Positions 1-7,774 of a stretch of 64,000 nt of DNA are shown piece by piece. The stretch is from Liquorilactobacillus nagelii DSM 13675 (lineage in GTDB: Bacteria > Bacillota > Bacilli > Lactobacillales > Lactobacillaceae). The DNA is taken from assembly GCF_019444005.1 (NCBI RefSeq), contig NZ_CP049304.1, positions 62,001 through 126,000 of the forward strand, in the 5' to 3' direction. Position 1 is the stretch's first letter. Each line of letters begins with the position of its first letter. The position numbers and the translations under genes are program-made. The notes beneath the pieces were generated by a model. That model saw only the letters and a program-made list of their open reading frames with translations, had not been told where the DNA came from and did no database searches.

Positions 1-90
1 AATTTTTTAATTCATGAACTGAAAGGAGCTGCTTTTACTGAAATTGAAAAACAGCAGATCCAAGATTTTTTAGGTGGAAGGTTGGAATAG
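1..90 (+). CDS. C-terminal fragment of an unidentified protein
   Basis: An open frame enters from the left edge and stops at TAG 88-90, giving 29 residues ending in GGRLE. The fragment is too short to assign. The gap to rpmG is only 3 nt, and the rpmG ribosome binding site (AGGTGGAAGG) lies inside this frame, so the two genes are probably translationally coupled. In some Firmicutes the cysteine-free L33 gene sits beside a COG0523/CobW-type GTPase in a zinc-responsive cluster. That would fit here but cannot be shown from these residues. Confidence 0.5.
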   Translation, partial: NFLIHELKGAAFTEIEKQQIQDFLGGRLE

Positions 91-93
91 AAA

Positions 94-243
94 ATGAGAG
101 TACATGTAATCTTAGAGTGTGAAGAGACTGGCGAACGGATTTACTTAACCAGTAAGAATAAAAGAAATACTCCTGAGAGACTGCGATTAAAAAAGTATTC
201 ACCAAAACTCATGCGTAAAGCCTGGTTTGTGGAAACAAAATAG
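94..243 (+). CDS. rpmG: 50S ribosomal protein bL33, cysteine-poor (C-minus) form
   Basis: This 49-residue protein opens with [15 protein letters not shown] and carries the family block [12 protein letters not shown] followed by LKKYSPKL. It is a small protein of the large ribosomal subunit. The zinc-binding form has two CxxC pairs; here only one cysteine (residue 9) remains and KKYCxxC has become KKYSPKL, so it should not bind zinc. Such C-minus paralogues are known to replace the zinc form under zinc limitation, which suggests Zur-type control, although I did not find a Zur box because the upstream promoter is outside the window. It is followed 16 nt later by a 37-residue reading frame. Confidence 0.9.
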   Translation: MRVHVILECEETGERIYLTSKNKRNTPERLRLKKYSPKLMRKAWFVETK

Positions 244-259
244 TTATTGGAGGTGAAAA

Positions 260-373
260 ATGGAAAAAGAATCATTAGCAGGGGCCTATCGTAAATTAAA
301 GAGCCCCAATAAAAAGACTAAAAAACGAGCATTACGTTTGATTCACGAAACAAAACGTAAGAAAAATAAATAA
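260..373 (+). CDS. Small basic hypothetical protein, 37 aa
   Basis: The frame starts at ATG 260 behind a good ribosome binding site (TTGGAGGTG, 247-255) and ends at TAA 371-373. The product is very rich in Lys and Arg (for example KKTKKRALRLI and a KRKKNK tail) with no hydrophobic segment. It looks like a nucleic-acid or ribosome-associated peptide, but I recognise no family, and it is not S14. It sits between rpmG and a clear terminator, so it is probably the last gene of the rpmG transcript. The strong ribosome binding site and operon position support a real gene. Confidence 0.6.
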   Translation: MEKESLAGAYRKLKSPNKKTKKRALRLIHETKRKKNK

Positions 374-380
374 CTATGTT

Positions 381-440
381 AAAAAAACTCTTCAAAGTCA
401 AGTAGTATTGAAAAAACTAACTTGATTGAAGAGTTTTTTA
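381..440 (+). terminator. Intrinsic terminator after rpmG operon
   Basis: The arms read AAAAAACTCTTCAA at 382-395 and TTGAAGAGTTTTTT at 426-439, with extra pairing inside (AGTCAAGT with ACTTGA). A-tracts and T-tracts on both sides make it likely to work in both directions, also ending the minus-strand isomerase gene. Confidence 0.85.
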
Positions 441-461
441 TTTAATCTAAATTGATGTTAA

Positions 462-935
462 TTAAAACTTAATTTCATCGAGACTTCTTAAATGACGTTT
501 AGAAATTTCCTTAACTTTATTGTTGCGTCGCAAGTATTTCTCTTCAGTTAATGGATCAGTTGTCATCCAAGTCTTAACAATTTCAGCTGCAATTGCAGAC
601 CCAATGATTTTGCCCCCCAAGCATAAAACATTGCTGTTAGTGTGTTGACGAGCTAATTTAGCACAAAACGGATCTTGACAGACAACGGCATCAATTCCTA
701 AAATCCGATTAGCAATTAAAGCACTGCCATAACCAACACCATCAATAAAGATTCCCCGATCGTATTCATGTTTAGCTACTGCAAGGGATGCAGGGTAAAC
801 AAAATCAGATAAGTCAACTGAATCGCCGCTAAATGGTCCGGCATCTTTAACTGTATGGCCCATCGCAGTTAGTTGTGCTGCAATTTCTTTTTTTAGTTCA
901 TATCCAGCGTGATCACCAGCTAAAATAATTTTCAA
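462..935 (-). CDS. RpiB/LacA/LacB-family sugar-phosphate isomerase
   Basis: The protein matches the family that interconverts aldose and ketose phosphates (ribose 5-phosphate or galactose 6-phosphate): GDHAGYELKKEI near the N-terminus, CQDPFCAKLARQHTNSNVLCLGG in short blocks, and an RR(N)NKVKEI tail. I chose the TTG start at 935 because it gives the family's N-terminus (about 157 aa) and has AAGAAG 9-14 nt upstream; the ATG at 995 would add 20 unrelated residues. Oddly, the position of the catalytic Cys in RpiB (CGTGIGM) reads DGVGYGS, as in some LacA-type subunits. It stands alone, convergent with rpmG and next to a TetR regulator. Substrate is unknown. Confidence 0.78.
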   Translation of the reverse strand: MKIILAGDHAGYELKKEIAAQLTAMGHTVKDAGPFSGDSVDLSDFVYPASLAVAKHEYDRGIFIDGVGYGSALIANRILGIDAVVCQDPFCAKLARQHTNSNVLCLGGKIIGSAIAAEIVKTWMTTDPLTEEKYLRRNNKVKEISKRHLRSLDEIKF

Positions 936-1044
936 ATAAATCGCTTCTTTCTTATGCTTTCTTGAATAGATTAAGGATAAATTATCCCTTGCCATTATAA
1001 CAGTAAATCTGCCCAGTGTCGGTGATATTTTTCAGATAATAACT

Positions 1045-1593
1045 TTATTCAAGTTTGATTAAAATTTGATTCAAAATATTGGACAATTCATAGGGTGCTG
1101 TGTCCGAGTCACGCATCAACCAATTAATGAAAATATTGATTGCGCCAGTTACGGTAAATAAAATTTCAAAGTAAGCTTGTTTGTTAGCTTGAGTTATTTT
1201 TTCAATTTTTAAAATTCGTCTGGTAAATAAATTAATTAAATTATTGGTTAATTTATTTTCACTATCTTTTTTGAATAATACTTGGAAAAAACTTTTTTGT
1301 TCAGCTACATAATTGATTAATTCTTGCATTAAATTTTTGAAATTTGAAGCTAAAGTACTGGCTGGATAGAGCCGATCAAAGCGATTGGTTAATCCACTTA
1401 ATAAATTATTGATAATTTGATCATATAAATCATAGACATCTTCATAGTGCAGGTAAAAGGTACTACGGGCAATATCAGCTCTTTTAGTAATATCGGCAAC
1501 CGTAACTTCATTAATTTTTTTGTGACTTAATAAATCGAAAAAGCTTTTTCTAATAGCTTGTTGGGTTTTGGTAATGCGCCGATCAATTCTCAT
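1045..1593 (-). CDS. TetR/AcrR-family transcriptional regulator
   Basis: This 182-residue protein has an N-terminal TetR helix-turn-helix at about residues 8-55, with the hallmark blocks ITKRADIARSTFYLHY and FYLHYEDVYDLYD. The C-terminal part is helical and variable, as expected for ligand binding and dimerisation; an FINWLMRDS segment resembles the DhaS-like TetR_C_7 type. It is transcribed divergently from the MMPL exporter at 1820, which it probably represses, with about 226 bp of shared control region. A weak near-palindrome (GCTAATTTTAGC, about 1725-1736) lies there, but I would not call it the operator. The start ATG has an AGGAGAATG context. Confidence 0.9.
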   Translation of the reverse strand: MRIDRRITKTQQAIRKSFFDLLSHKKINEVTVADITKRADIARSTFYLHYEDVYDLYDQIINNLLSGLTNRFDRLYPASTLASNFKNLMQELINYVAEQKSFFQVLFKKDSENKLTNNLINLFTRRILKIEKITQANKQAYFEILFTVTGAINIFINWLMRDSDTAPYELSNILNQILIKLE

Positions 1594-1819
1594 AACATTC
1601 TCCTGTTTTTAGACAATTTCAAGCCAGGTGTCCATTAATAAACAATTTTTATCAAATTGATCTTTGGCTACAGTGACTCTACTAATATAATAAGTGATAA
1701 ACCTTGAAAAATTAAGCCGGAATTGCTAATTTTAGCAGTTATTTAGCATTCCAAAAGAAAAACTTTAATTCTTTAATAAAACTTAAAAATTCAGCAAGTT
1801 TGCAGTCAGGAGAATGAGA

Positions 1820-4800
1820 ATGAAGAAAATATTTTTTAGCGGACACAAGTGGTGGGCACTCGGCTGGTCAGTTTTATTGCTAATTGCTTTAATATTTGCC
1901 CCTAATGTTGCTAATGTAACCAAAAACAGTTCAATTCCTAGCAACTATCAAAGTAGTCAAGCAACTAAATTGCAAAATAAGTGGGGAAGCAAGCAAAATA
2001 AGACAACTTCAGTCGTAGCAGTTTTTAATAATCACAATCATCATTTAACGGCTAAACAAAATCAGGCAATTAATCACACAATTGCGCGACTGAAACAAAA
2101 AGAACAACAATATCAGATTAAAGACATTACCGATGCTAAAGATACACCATTGGTTAAATCGCAGTTAATTTCTAAAGATAAGACAACTCAAATTGTTGAG
2201 ATTTCAGTTAAGAAAACTAAACAGCATGATATTAAGAAAATTAAACAAGAATTGACGAAAACAATAAAAACACCTGGTGTTAGAAGTTACTTGACGGGAA
2301 GTGATATTTTAGACCAAGATTTTTCTAATTCAACTGAAAAAGGTGTCAAGAAAACTGAAATTATTGCGGCAATATTTATTTTCATAGTATTGTTGCTGGT
2401 ATTCAAGTCACCAATCACTCCAATTTTTTCTTTAATAACGGTTGGAGTTGCCGGCCTAATCTCAATCAGTACTGTTGATGCATTGGTTAAATACCTTGGC
2501 TTTCCATATTCCAATTTTACTGAGGTGTTTATCATTATTGTCTTGTTTGGAATTGGTACGGACTACAATATTTTGTTGTATAACGAATTTAAAGCTGGAT
2601 TATCAGTTGGGTTAACTAAAAAAGAGGCGACTAAGTCGGCTTTACGAGTGGGTGGTCGAACGATTATTTACTCAGGAATCTCGGTCTTAATTGGCATGAC
2701 GACTTTATTTTTTGCCAAATTTTCTCTCTATCGCTCGGCAGCTGGAATTGCCGTCGGAGTAGCGATTCTTTTATTGGTTTTATTGACGTTGAACCCGTTT
2801 TTTATGGGAACAATAGGTGAAAAAATTTTTTGGCCGATTAAACATTTTAAGGGTGAAAAGCAAAGTCGTTTGTGGCATGGATTAGCCAAATATTCATTAT
2901 TGCGACCGATTTTAACGATTATTGTAGTTTTGGCCTTCTTGACACCACTAGCAGCTCAAACTCAGGGGTTGTTGAATTATGATGATGCAGATGAAGTTAG
3001 TAATCAAGTTCCATCAAAAATTGGTTTTAACTTGATTCAACAACATTTCTCAAAGGGAATGTCTGAACCAACAACCGTTTATCTTAAAAGTCATCAACGG
3101 TTGACAAGTGAAAAATATCTCCAAATAATTGATCAACTTACTAACCAGCTAAAAAATGTAGCTGGAGTTAAAACCGTTTTATCTGCTTCGCAACCAGCAG
3201 GGAAGGCAATAAAAAAACTATATATAAAAAGCCAGTTAACAGATGTTACCAAAGGCTTAACTCAAGCAAAAGTTGGTTTGAACAAAATTGGCAGCGGCTT
3301 AAGTTCAGCTAAAAACCAGGTTGATGGAGTAAACATTAATAGTGGTATCACTTCAGCCAAGCAATTGGCCGAAGGATCGCAGCAAGTCGCGACTGGGACC
3401 AGCCAATTAAGTGACGGCATTAAAGAATTGACTGCAGCAGTTACTGAATTGCATGGACAGCTAAGTTCAGGAATGAATAATTCTGAACAGGTACAATTAC
3501 AAAAGTTAGTTCAAGCATTGCCAGAGTTGAATCAAGCTATTAGCCAACTGAACCAACAAGTAGCTAATAGTTCCAGTAGTTCTGAGTCAACGACTAAAAA
3601 TTCATTAACACAGATTGGCAGTGCAGCAAATGATATTCAACAGCAGTTGACTACGGTTGACGCTGCAATGGGGAAATTAACTGCTAATACAGTTTCTGGG
3701 ACTCAATTGGTGGCAGAGTTACAAAGTGCAGGTGCTCAGTTGACAACTGAGCAACAGCAAAAAATTACTCAAGTTATTAATCAAAATCAACAACAGCAAC
3801 AACAAGCTTTATCCAGCTTAAGTGGGGTATTAACTGATTCTTTGACAAAAATTGGAAATGACACTAAGTCAATTGGCAGTTCAGCTAATTCTCTAGCTGC
3901 TCAATTAACTGCTCTTCAACAGTCATCGGCCAGCTTGCAGCAAGCAGTTAGTCAATTAGCAAGTTCATCAGCACAAGTCTTGCCAGCTGCTGCAAGCACA
4001 ATTAAGCAGTTAAACAGCAGCTTAGGTCAATTAAGCAGTGGAACAGCACAATTAGCAACTGCTATGGACTCATTAAACAATCAAACTGGTCAATTAACGA
4101 CAGGAGCCAGTCAAGTTGCTACGGGAAACCAAAAACTAGTTCAAAGCTTAACCGGATTGCCACAAGCTGTTCAATCATTATCAACAGGATTGGGTAGTGC
4201 TACTAATGGAATCGGTCAGGTTAATCAGGTAAACCAAGCCAGCAACAATTATTTGCAAGGATTGCAGAAATCTGCAGCGGGTAAAACTTATTATTTGCCG
4301 ACAAAGGAAATCCACAGTAAAGCTTTCAAACCGATTCTAGATACTTATTTTTCAGATAATAAAAAAATGACACAATTAACTGTCGTCCTCAAGGATGATC
4401 CTAATTCGCAAGCAGCTATTCAAACTTTGGCAAAAATTCAACGATTAATCACAGGTTCTTTGAAAGGAACAAGTTTGAATCATGCAGATGTGGTTTTAGG
4501 TGGTTCAACTTCACAAACACGTGATTTGAAACAAGTGGCATCACAAGATTTTAAGCGAACAGCCTTACTAATGTTAGTTGGAATTTTAGTTGCCCTGATG
4601 TTCGTTACTCGCTCGCTAATTCAGTCGTTGACGATTGAAGCAATGTTGCTTATTATTTACTATAGTTCACTGAATCTGGTTCACTGGTTCAGCCAAATCG
4701 TTTTAGGAACCTCAATGCTGACTTGGAATACACCATTTTTTTCGTTTATAATGTTAGTCGCTTTAGGGGTTGATTATAGTATTTTCTTGGTTGTTAAGTT

Positions 4801-5080
4801 CCGTGAAGGAATGCATGATCCGCTTTCAATCGATGCTAAGGTGTTACGGGCAACGTCGATTATCGGTACGGTAGTTATTTCAGCTGGAGTTATTTTGAGT
4901 GGAACTTTTGCAGCTTTGATTCCATCAGGCGTAACTACACTGATTCAAGTGGCCTTAGTGGTAATTACAGGAATTTTCTTGTTGGTACTTTTAATTCCGG
5001 TTGTGATGCCAGCTGTGATGAAGATTACTTATCCAACGCCAAATTCTAAAATTAACGATCAATCACATGAAGAACAATAA
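1820..5080 (+). CDS. Large MMPL/RND-family membrane exporter with long coiled extracellular region
   Basis: The 1086-residue protein has one N-terminal membrane helix (about 10-30), a first cluster of helices at about 175-345, a very long Gln/Ser-rich extracellular region at about 430-830 with repeats of the type ASQLxxGxxQL, and a second helix cluster at about 905-1065. Two MMPL signature motifs are visible, GIGTDYNILLYNEF near residue 245 and GVDYSIFLVVKF near 982. The long insertion resembles YhgE/Pip-type regions. Such proteins export lipids, glycolipids or toxic compounds by proton motive force. I place the start at ATG 1820 because AGGAG (1808-1812) is 7 nt away; ATG 1814 is only 1 nt from it. 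It is divergent from a TetR regulator. Confidence 0.9.
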   Translation: MKKIFFSGHKWWALGWSVLLLIALIFAPNVANVTKNSSIPSNYQSSQATKLQNKWGSKQNKTTSVVAVFNNHNHHLTAKQNQAINHTIARLKQKEQQYQIKDITDAKDTPLVKSQLISKDKTTQIVEISVKKTKQHDIKKIKQELTKTIKTPGVRSYLTGSDILDQDFSNSTEKGVKKTEIIAAIFIFIVLLLVFKSPITPIFSLITVGVAGLISISTVDALVKYLGFPYSNFTEVFIIIVLFGIGTDYNILLYNEFKAGLSVGLTKKEATKSALRVGGRTIIYSGISVLIGMTTLFFAKFSLYRSAAGIAVGVAILLLVLLTLNPFFMGTIGEKIFWPIKHFKGEKQSRLWHGLAKYSLLRPILTIIVVLAFLTPLAAQTQGLLNYDDADEVSNQVPSKIGFNLIQQHFSKGMSEPTTVYLKSHQRLTSEKYLQIIDQLTNQLKNVAGVKTVLSASQPAGKAIKKLYIKSQLTDVTKGLTQAKVGLNKIGSGLSSAKNQVDGVNINSGITSAKQLAEGSQQVATGTSQLSDGIKELTAAVTELHGQLSSGMNNSEQVQLQKLVQALPELNQAISQLNQQVANSSSSSESTTKNSLTQIGSAANDIQQQLTTVDAAMGKLTANTVSGTQLVAELQSAGAQLTTEQQQKITQVINQNQQQQQQALSSLSGVLTDSLTKIGNDTKSIGSSANSLAAQLTALQQSSASLQQAVSQLASSSAQVLPAAASTIKQLNSSLGQLSSGTAQLATAMDSLNNQTGQLTTGASQVATGNQKLVQSLTGLPQAVQSLSTGLGSATNGIGQVNQVNQASNNYLQGLQKSAAGKTYYLPTKEIHSKAFKPILDTYFSDNKKMTQLTVVLKDDPNSQAAIQTLAKIQRLITGSLKGTSLNHADVVLGGSTSQTRDLKQVASQDFKRTALLMLVGILVALMFVTRSLIQSLTIEAMLLIIYYSSLNLVHWFSQIVLGTSMLTWNTPFFSFIMLVALGVDYSIFLVVKFREGMHDPLSIDAKVLRATSIIGTVVISAGVILSGTFAALIPSGVTTLIQVALVVITGIFLLVLLIPVVMPAVMKITYPTPNSKINDQSHEEQ

Positions 5081-5084
5081 ATAA

Positions 5085-5142
5085 AAAGAATCCTCTGATT
5101 TAATCAGATCAAAATGATTAAATATCGGAGGATTCTTTTTTT
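5085..5142 (+). terminator. Bidirectional terminator between MMPL and LacI genes
   Basis: AAAGAATCCTC near 5085 pairs with GAGGATTCTTTTTT at about 5128-5141, with a further short stem inside. It separates two convergent genes. Confidence 0.85.
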
Positions 5143-5148
5143 ATCAGG

Positions 5149-6138
5149 TTAATTCTTTTTAACACTGGCTCGTTGGCAAATTTGAATCTCAGTATAAGCA
5201 TTTTTATTACTGCCAGAAATTAAATAGGTTGTTCCAAGATAGCCCATTTGATAAAAGTCTTGGGTAATGCTAGTTAGAGCTGGCCGAACCAATTGACAGA
5301 GATTCGTTCCATCAATCGAGACAACAGATAGGTCGGCTGGAATATGCAGTCCAATTTTAGCAGCTTGATTTAAAATACCAATTCCTACTAAATCGCTAGC
5401 GGCAACTATTGCTGAAACTTTACCTTTTTGATAAGCATTCATTGCCGCTACTCCAGCTTCATAGCTATAATCACCAGTTTGCAGCCAGTTTGTTTGAAAA
5501 TTAATTCCACTTTCAGCCAGAGCTTTTCGGTAGCCATGGAATCTTAAATTTCCAGTATGAGCACTTGGAGAAATATCTACCCCAGCTAAGCCAATTTTCC
5601 GATGACCATGCTTAATCAAAAATTTTGTTGCTTGATAGCCAATCTGATAGTCATCTGAAGCAATGTAATTCAATTTGGTATCTTCAAATGAAATTGAGAT
5701 AAAGAAAAAAGGAACTTTAGCTGATTTTAATAGCTGTAAATTATCAGGATAAAGATCAACGGAAACTAACAAAATTCCTAAAAGAGGTCGTTCTAATGCG
5801 GTTGTTAAAGCAATTTGCTGAGCAGTTTGATCATGATCACCAGCATACAAGATAATAACTCTTTTGCCTGTCTCGCCAGCTTTTTTTTGAATTCCCATAA
5901 TAATTTGATCGGAGAAATTAGTTTTAGTTGAATTAATGATAACTGCGATAACATTGCTGGTCTGCATAACTAATTCAGTTGCGGCCATGTTTTTTTTATA
6001 TCCTAAATCTGCAGCTGCTTGATGAATAGCTTGCGCAGTTGTTTGACTGAAAAAACCAGTTTTATTTGATAGAACTCGTGAAACCGTGGCAACAGAGAAA
6101 CCAGTTTTTTTGGCAATATCTTTAATTGTTACGCTCAT
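5149..6138 (-). CDS. LacI-family sugar-responsive repressor
   Basis: This 329-residue protein has the N-terminal LacI helix-turn-helix (TIKDIAKKTGFSVATVSRVL, residues 3-22) and hinge, then a periplasmic-binding-protein-like sensor domain (about 60-329) with ASDLVGIGILNQA and SVVSIDGTNL. It begins at ATG 6138 behind AGGAGA. It is divergent from the sugar transporter and alpha-glucosidase at 6328-9445, so it likely represses them and releases DNA when an alpha-glucoside or its product binds. Two LacI-type operator cores in the shared intergenic region support this. Confidence 0.92.
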   Translation of the reverse strand: MSVTIKDIAKKTGFSVATVSRVLSNKTGFFSQTTAQAIHQAAADLGYKKNMAATELVMQTSNVIAVIINSTKTNFSDQIIMGIQKKAGETGKRVIILYAGDHDQTAQQIALTTALERPLLGILLVSVDLYPDNLQLLKSAKVPFFFISISFEDTKLNYIASDDYQIGYQATKFLIKHGHRKIGLAGVDISPSAHTGNLRFHGYRKALAESGINFQTNWLQTGDYSYEAGVAAMNAYQKGKVSAIVAASDLVGIGILNQAAKIGLHIPADLSVVSIDGTNLCQLVRPALTSITQDFYQMGYLGTTYLISGSNKNAYTEIQICQRASVKKN

Positions 6139-6216
6139 AGACTTTCTCCTTCTATTTATCTGTAATTAATTTTACCTCATGATGTCAAAAAATAAAACTG
6201 TTCAAAAGAAAATCAA

Positions 6217-6262
6217 GAAAACGTTTGTGTTTTTTATAAAAAGCTATTGTGAACGTTTGCCC
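6217..6262. promoter_or_regulatory. Tandem LacI-family operator cores
   Basis: Two sites share an AACGTT core: GAAAACGTTTGTG (6217-6229, core AAACGTTT 6219-6226) and TGTGAACGTTTGCC (about 6249-6262). Their centres are 32 bp apart, close to three helical turns. The second overlaps the -35 hexamer and spacer of the promoter for the transporter gene. Both are poor matches to the CcpA cre consensus, so the adjacent LacI protein is the more likely binder. Confidence 0.6.
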
Positions 6263-6275
6263 ACGGTATTATAAT
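6247..6275 (+). promoter_or_regulatory. Sigma-A promoter of the alpha-glucoside operon
   Basis: TTGTGA (6247-6252) and TATAAT (6270-6275) are spaced 17 bp apart, 52 nt upstream of the transporter start. Confidence 0.75.
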
Positions 6276-6327
6276 ACCCAATGTAAGCAGTTGCAGCTAG
6301 CTAGTTAATTTAAGGAGTGAATCAAAT

Positions 6328-7746
6328 ATGGAGAGAAAAGTTAATCAAAAATCAGTTGATACTACCAAAATGACTGATCAAACGGCAAAAAAGAAAACAA
6401 TTACCAATTCGTTACCTTCACTACCGTTAAGTACCATTTTTGCAATGACTTTTGGCTTTTTTGGTGTTAACATGGCATTTTCTTTGCAATCGTCACAAAT
6501 GGGAAGAATTTTTCAAACAATTGGTGCCGATCCAACTAAACTGGGATTTTTCTTTATTTTACCGCCGTTGGCTGGGATGGTTGTTCAACCGTTAGTTGGA
6601 AAATATTCTGATTTAACTTGGTCAGAAAAGTTCGGTAGAAGAATGCCGTACCTAATGTTAGGTGCACCGATTGCTGCAATAGTTATGGCTTTATTACCCA
6701 ACGCTGGTTCATTTGGATTTGGTTATGCTTCATTGGCAGCGCTAACTTTCGGAGCAATTGCAATTTTATTCATGGATTTATCAAGCAATGTCTGTATGCA
6801 ACCATTTAAAATGATTATTGGCGATATGGTAAATGAAGATCAAAAAGATTTAGCTTGGTCTTGGCAACAATCGTTTAGTAATTTAGGTGGCGTGGTTGCA
6901 ACTGTCTTTCCTTTTTTACTAACAATGGTTGGCGTTTCCAACGTTGCTAAACAAGGGGTAGTCCCACTATCTGTCAGACTATCATTTTATATTGGGGCAG
7001 CTATTTTGTTAGCTACTTCAATCTACACAATCATTAAAGTTAAGGAATATGATCCGACAACTTATGCAGCTTATCATCATATTGATCCCAAACATCATCA
7101 AGTTGCTCCTTCGTTGTGGAAACTGGTTAAAAAAGCACCACGTTCGTTTTGGGAAGTTTCATTTGTTCAATTGTTTGATTGGTTTGCATTTCAGTATTTA
7201 TGGACTTATGCAACTGGAGCAATTGCTAAAAATGTTTGGAATACTGCCAACACAGCATCAGCAGGCTATCAAGCGGCTGGAAATTGGTATGGAATTTTAA
7301 CCTGTGTGCAATCAATTGCAGCAGTTGTTTGGGGCTTTTTAGTATTATCAAAAACTAATCCTTACAAACGTAAGTTTTGGTTCCGAGTGGGTTTGATTAT
7401 GGGAGCAATTGGTTTTATTGGTGTCTTTATGATTCATGACCAGTATTTGTTGATCTTGCCATTTTGCTTGATTGGAATTTCATACTTGACGATGCAAACA
7501 GAGGCTTTTTCTATCTTCACTTCATCTTTAGATGGTAAAAATGAAGGGGCTTATATGGGATTGTTTAATTGTGGAATTTGTTTACCGCAAATTATTGCTT
7601 CAGTGGCCAGTTTTGCCATTTTCCCATTAATTAACCAATCAATGCCAGGAATGATTTTGGTAGCTGGAATTGCTATGTTACTTGGAGCAGTGGCTGTTGG
7701 AGTAATCAAAGAAGATCAGCCACAACAAGACAATGCTCAGAAATAA
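6328..7746 (+). CDS. MFS/GPH-like sugar transporter, probably for alpha-glucosides
   Basis: A 472-residue protein with about 12 membrane helices. The segment GADPTKLGFFFILPPLAG, the loop VGKYSDLTWSEKFGRRMPY and a late TMQTEAFSIF block resemble the maltose/sucrose type MFS carriers (SLC45-like). It would import a di- or oligosaccharide by proton symport. The ribosome binding site AAGGAG is 9 nt from ATG 6328. It is followed 28 nt later by an alpha-glucosidase with no terminator between, forming a transporter-hydrolase operon controlled by the divergent LacI protein. Likely substrates are maltose, isomaltose or related sugars; specificity cannot be read from sequence. Confidence 0.85.
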   Translation: MERKVNQKSVDTTKMTDQTAKKKTITNSLPSLPLSTIFAMTFGFFGVNMAFSLQSSQMGRIFQTIGADPTKLGFFFILPPLAGMVVQPLVGKYSDLTWSEKFGRRMPYLMLGAPIAAIVMALLPNAGSFGFGYASLAALTFGAIAILFMDLSSNVCMQPFKMIIGDMVNEDQKDLAWSWQQSFSNLGGVVATVFPFLLTMVGVSNVAKQGVVPLSVRLSFYIGAAILLATSIYTIIKVKEYDPTTYAAYHHIDPKHHQVAPSLWKLVKKAPRSFWEVSFVQLFDWFAFQYLWTYATGAIAKNVWNTANTASAGYQAAGNWYGILTCVQSIAAVVWGFLVLSKTNPYKRKFWFRVGLIMGAIGFIGVFMIHDQYLLILPFCLIGISYLTMQTEAFSIFTSSLDGKNEGAYMGLFNCGICLPQIIASVASFAIFPLINQSMPGMILVAGIAMLLGAVAVGVIKEDQPQQDNAQK

Positions 7747-7774
7747 ATTAAACTGAGAGGGAGAAAAAGATATT

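Noticed and set aside
1724..1736. GCTAATTTTAGC as TetR operator
   Set aside because: The palindrome is short and imperfect, such sequences are frequent in AT-rich DNA, and no second copy was found.
6217..6262. CcpA cre sites upstream of the alpha-glucoside transporter
   Set aside because: The CG cores fit, but the outer TG and CA positions do not; a LacI-specific operator explains them better.
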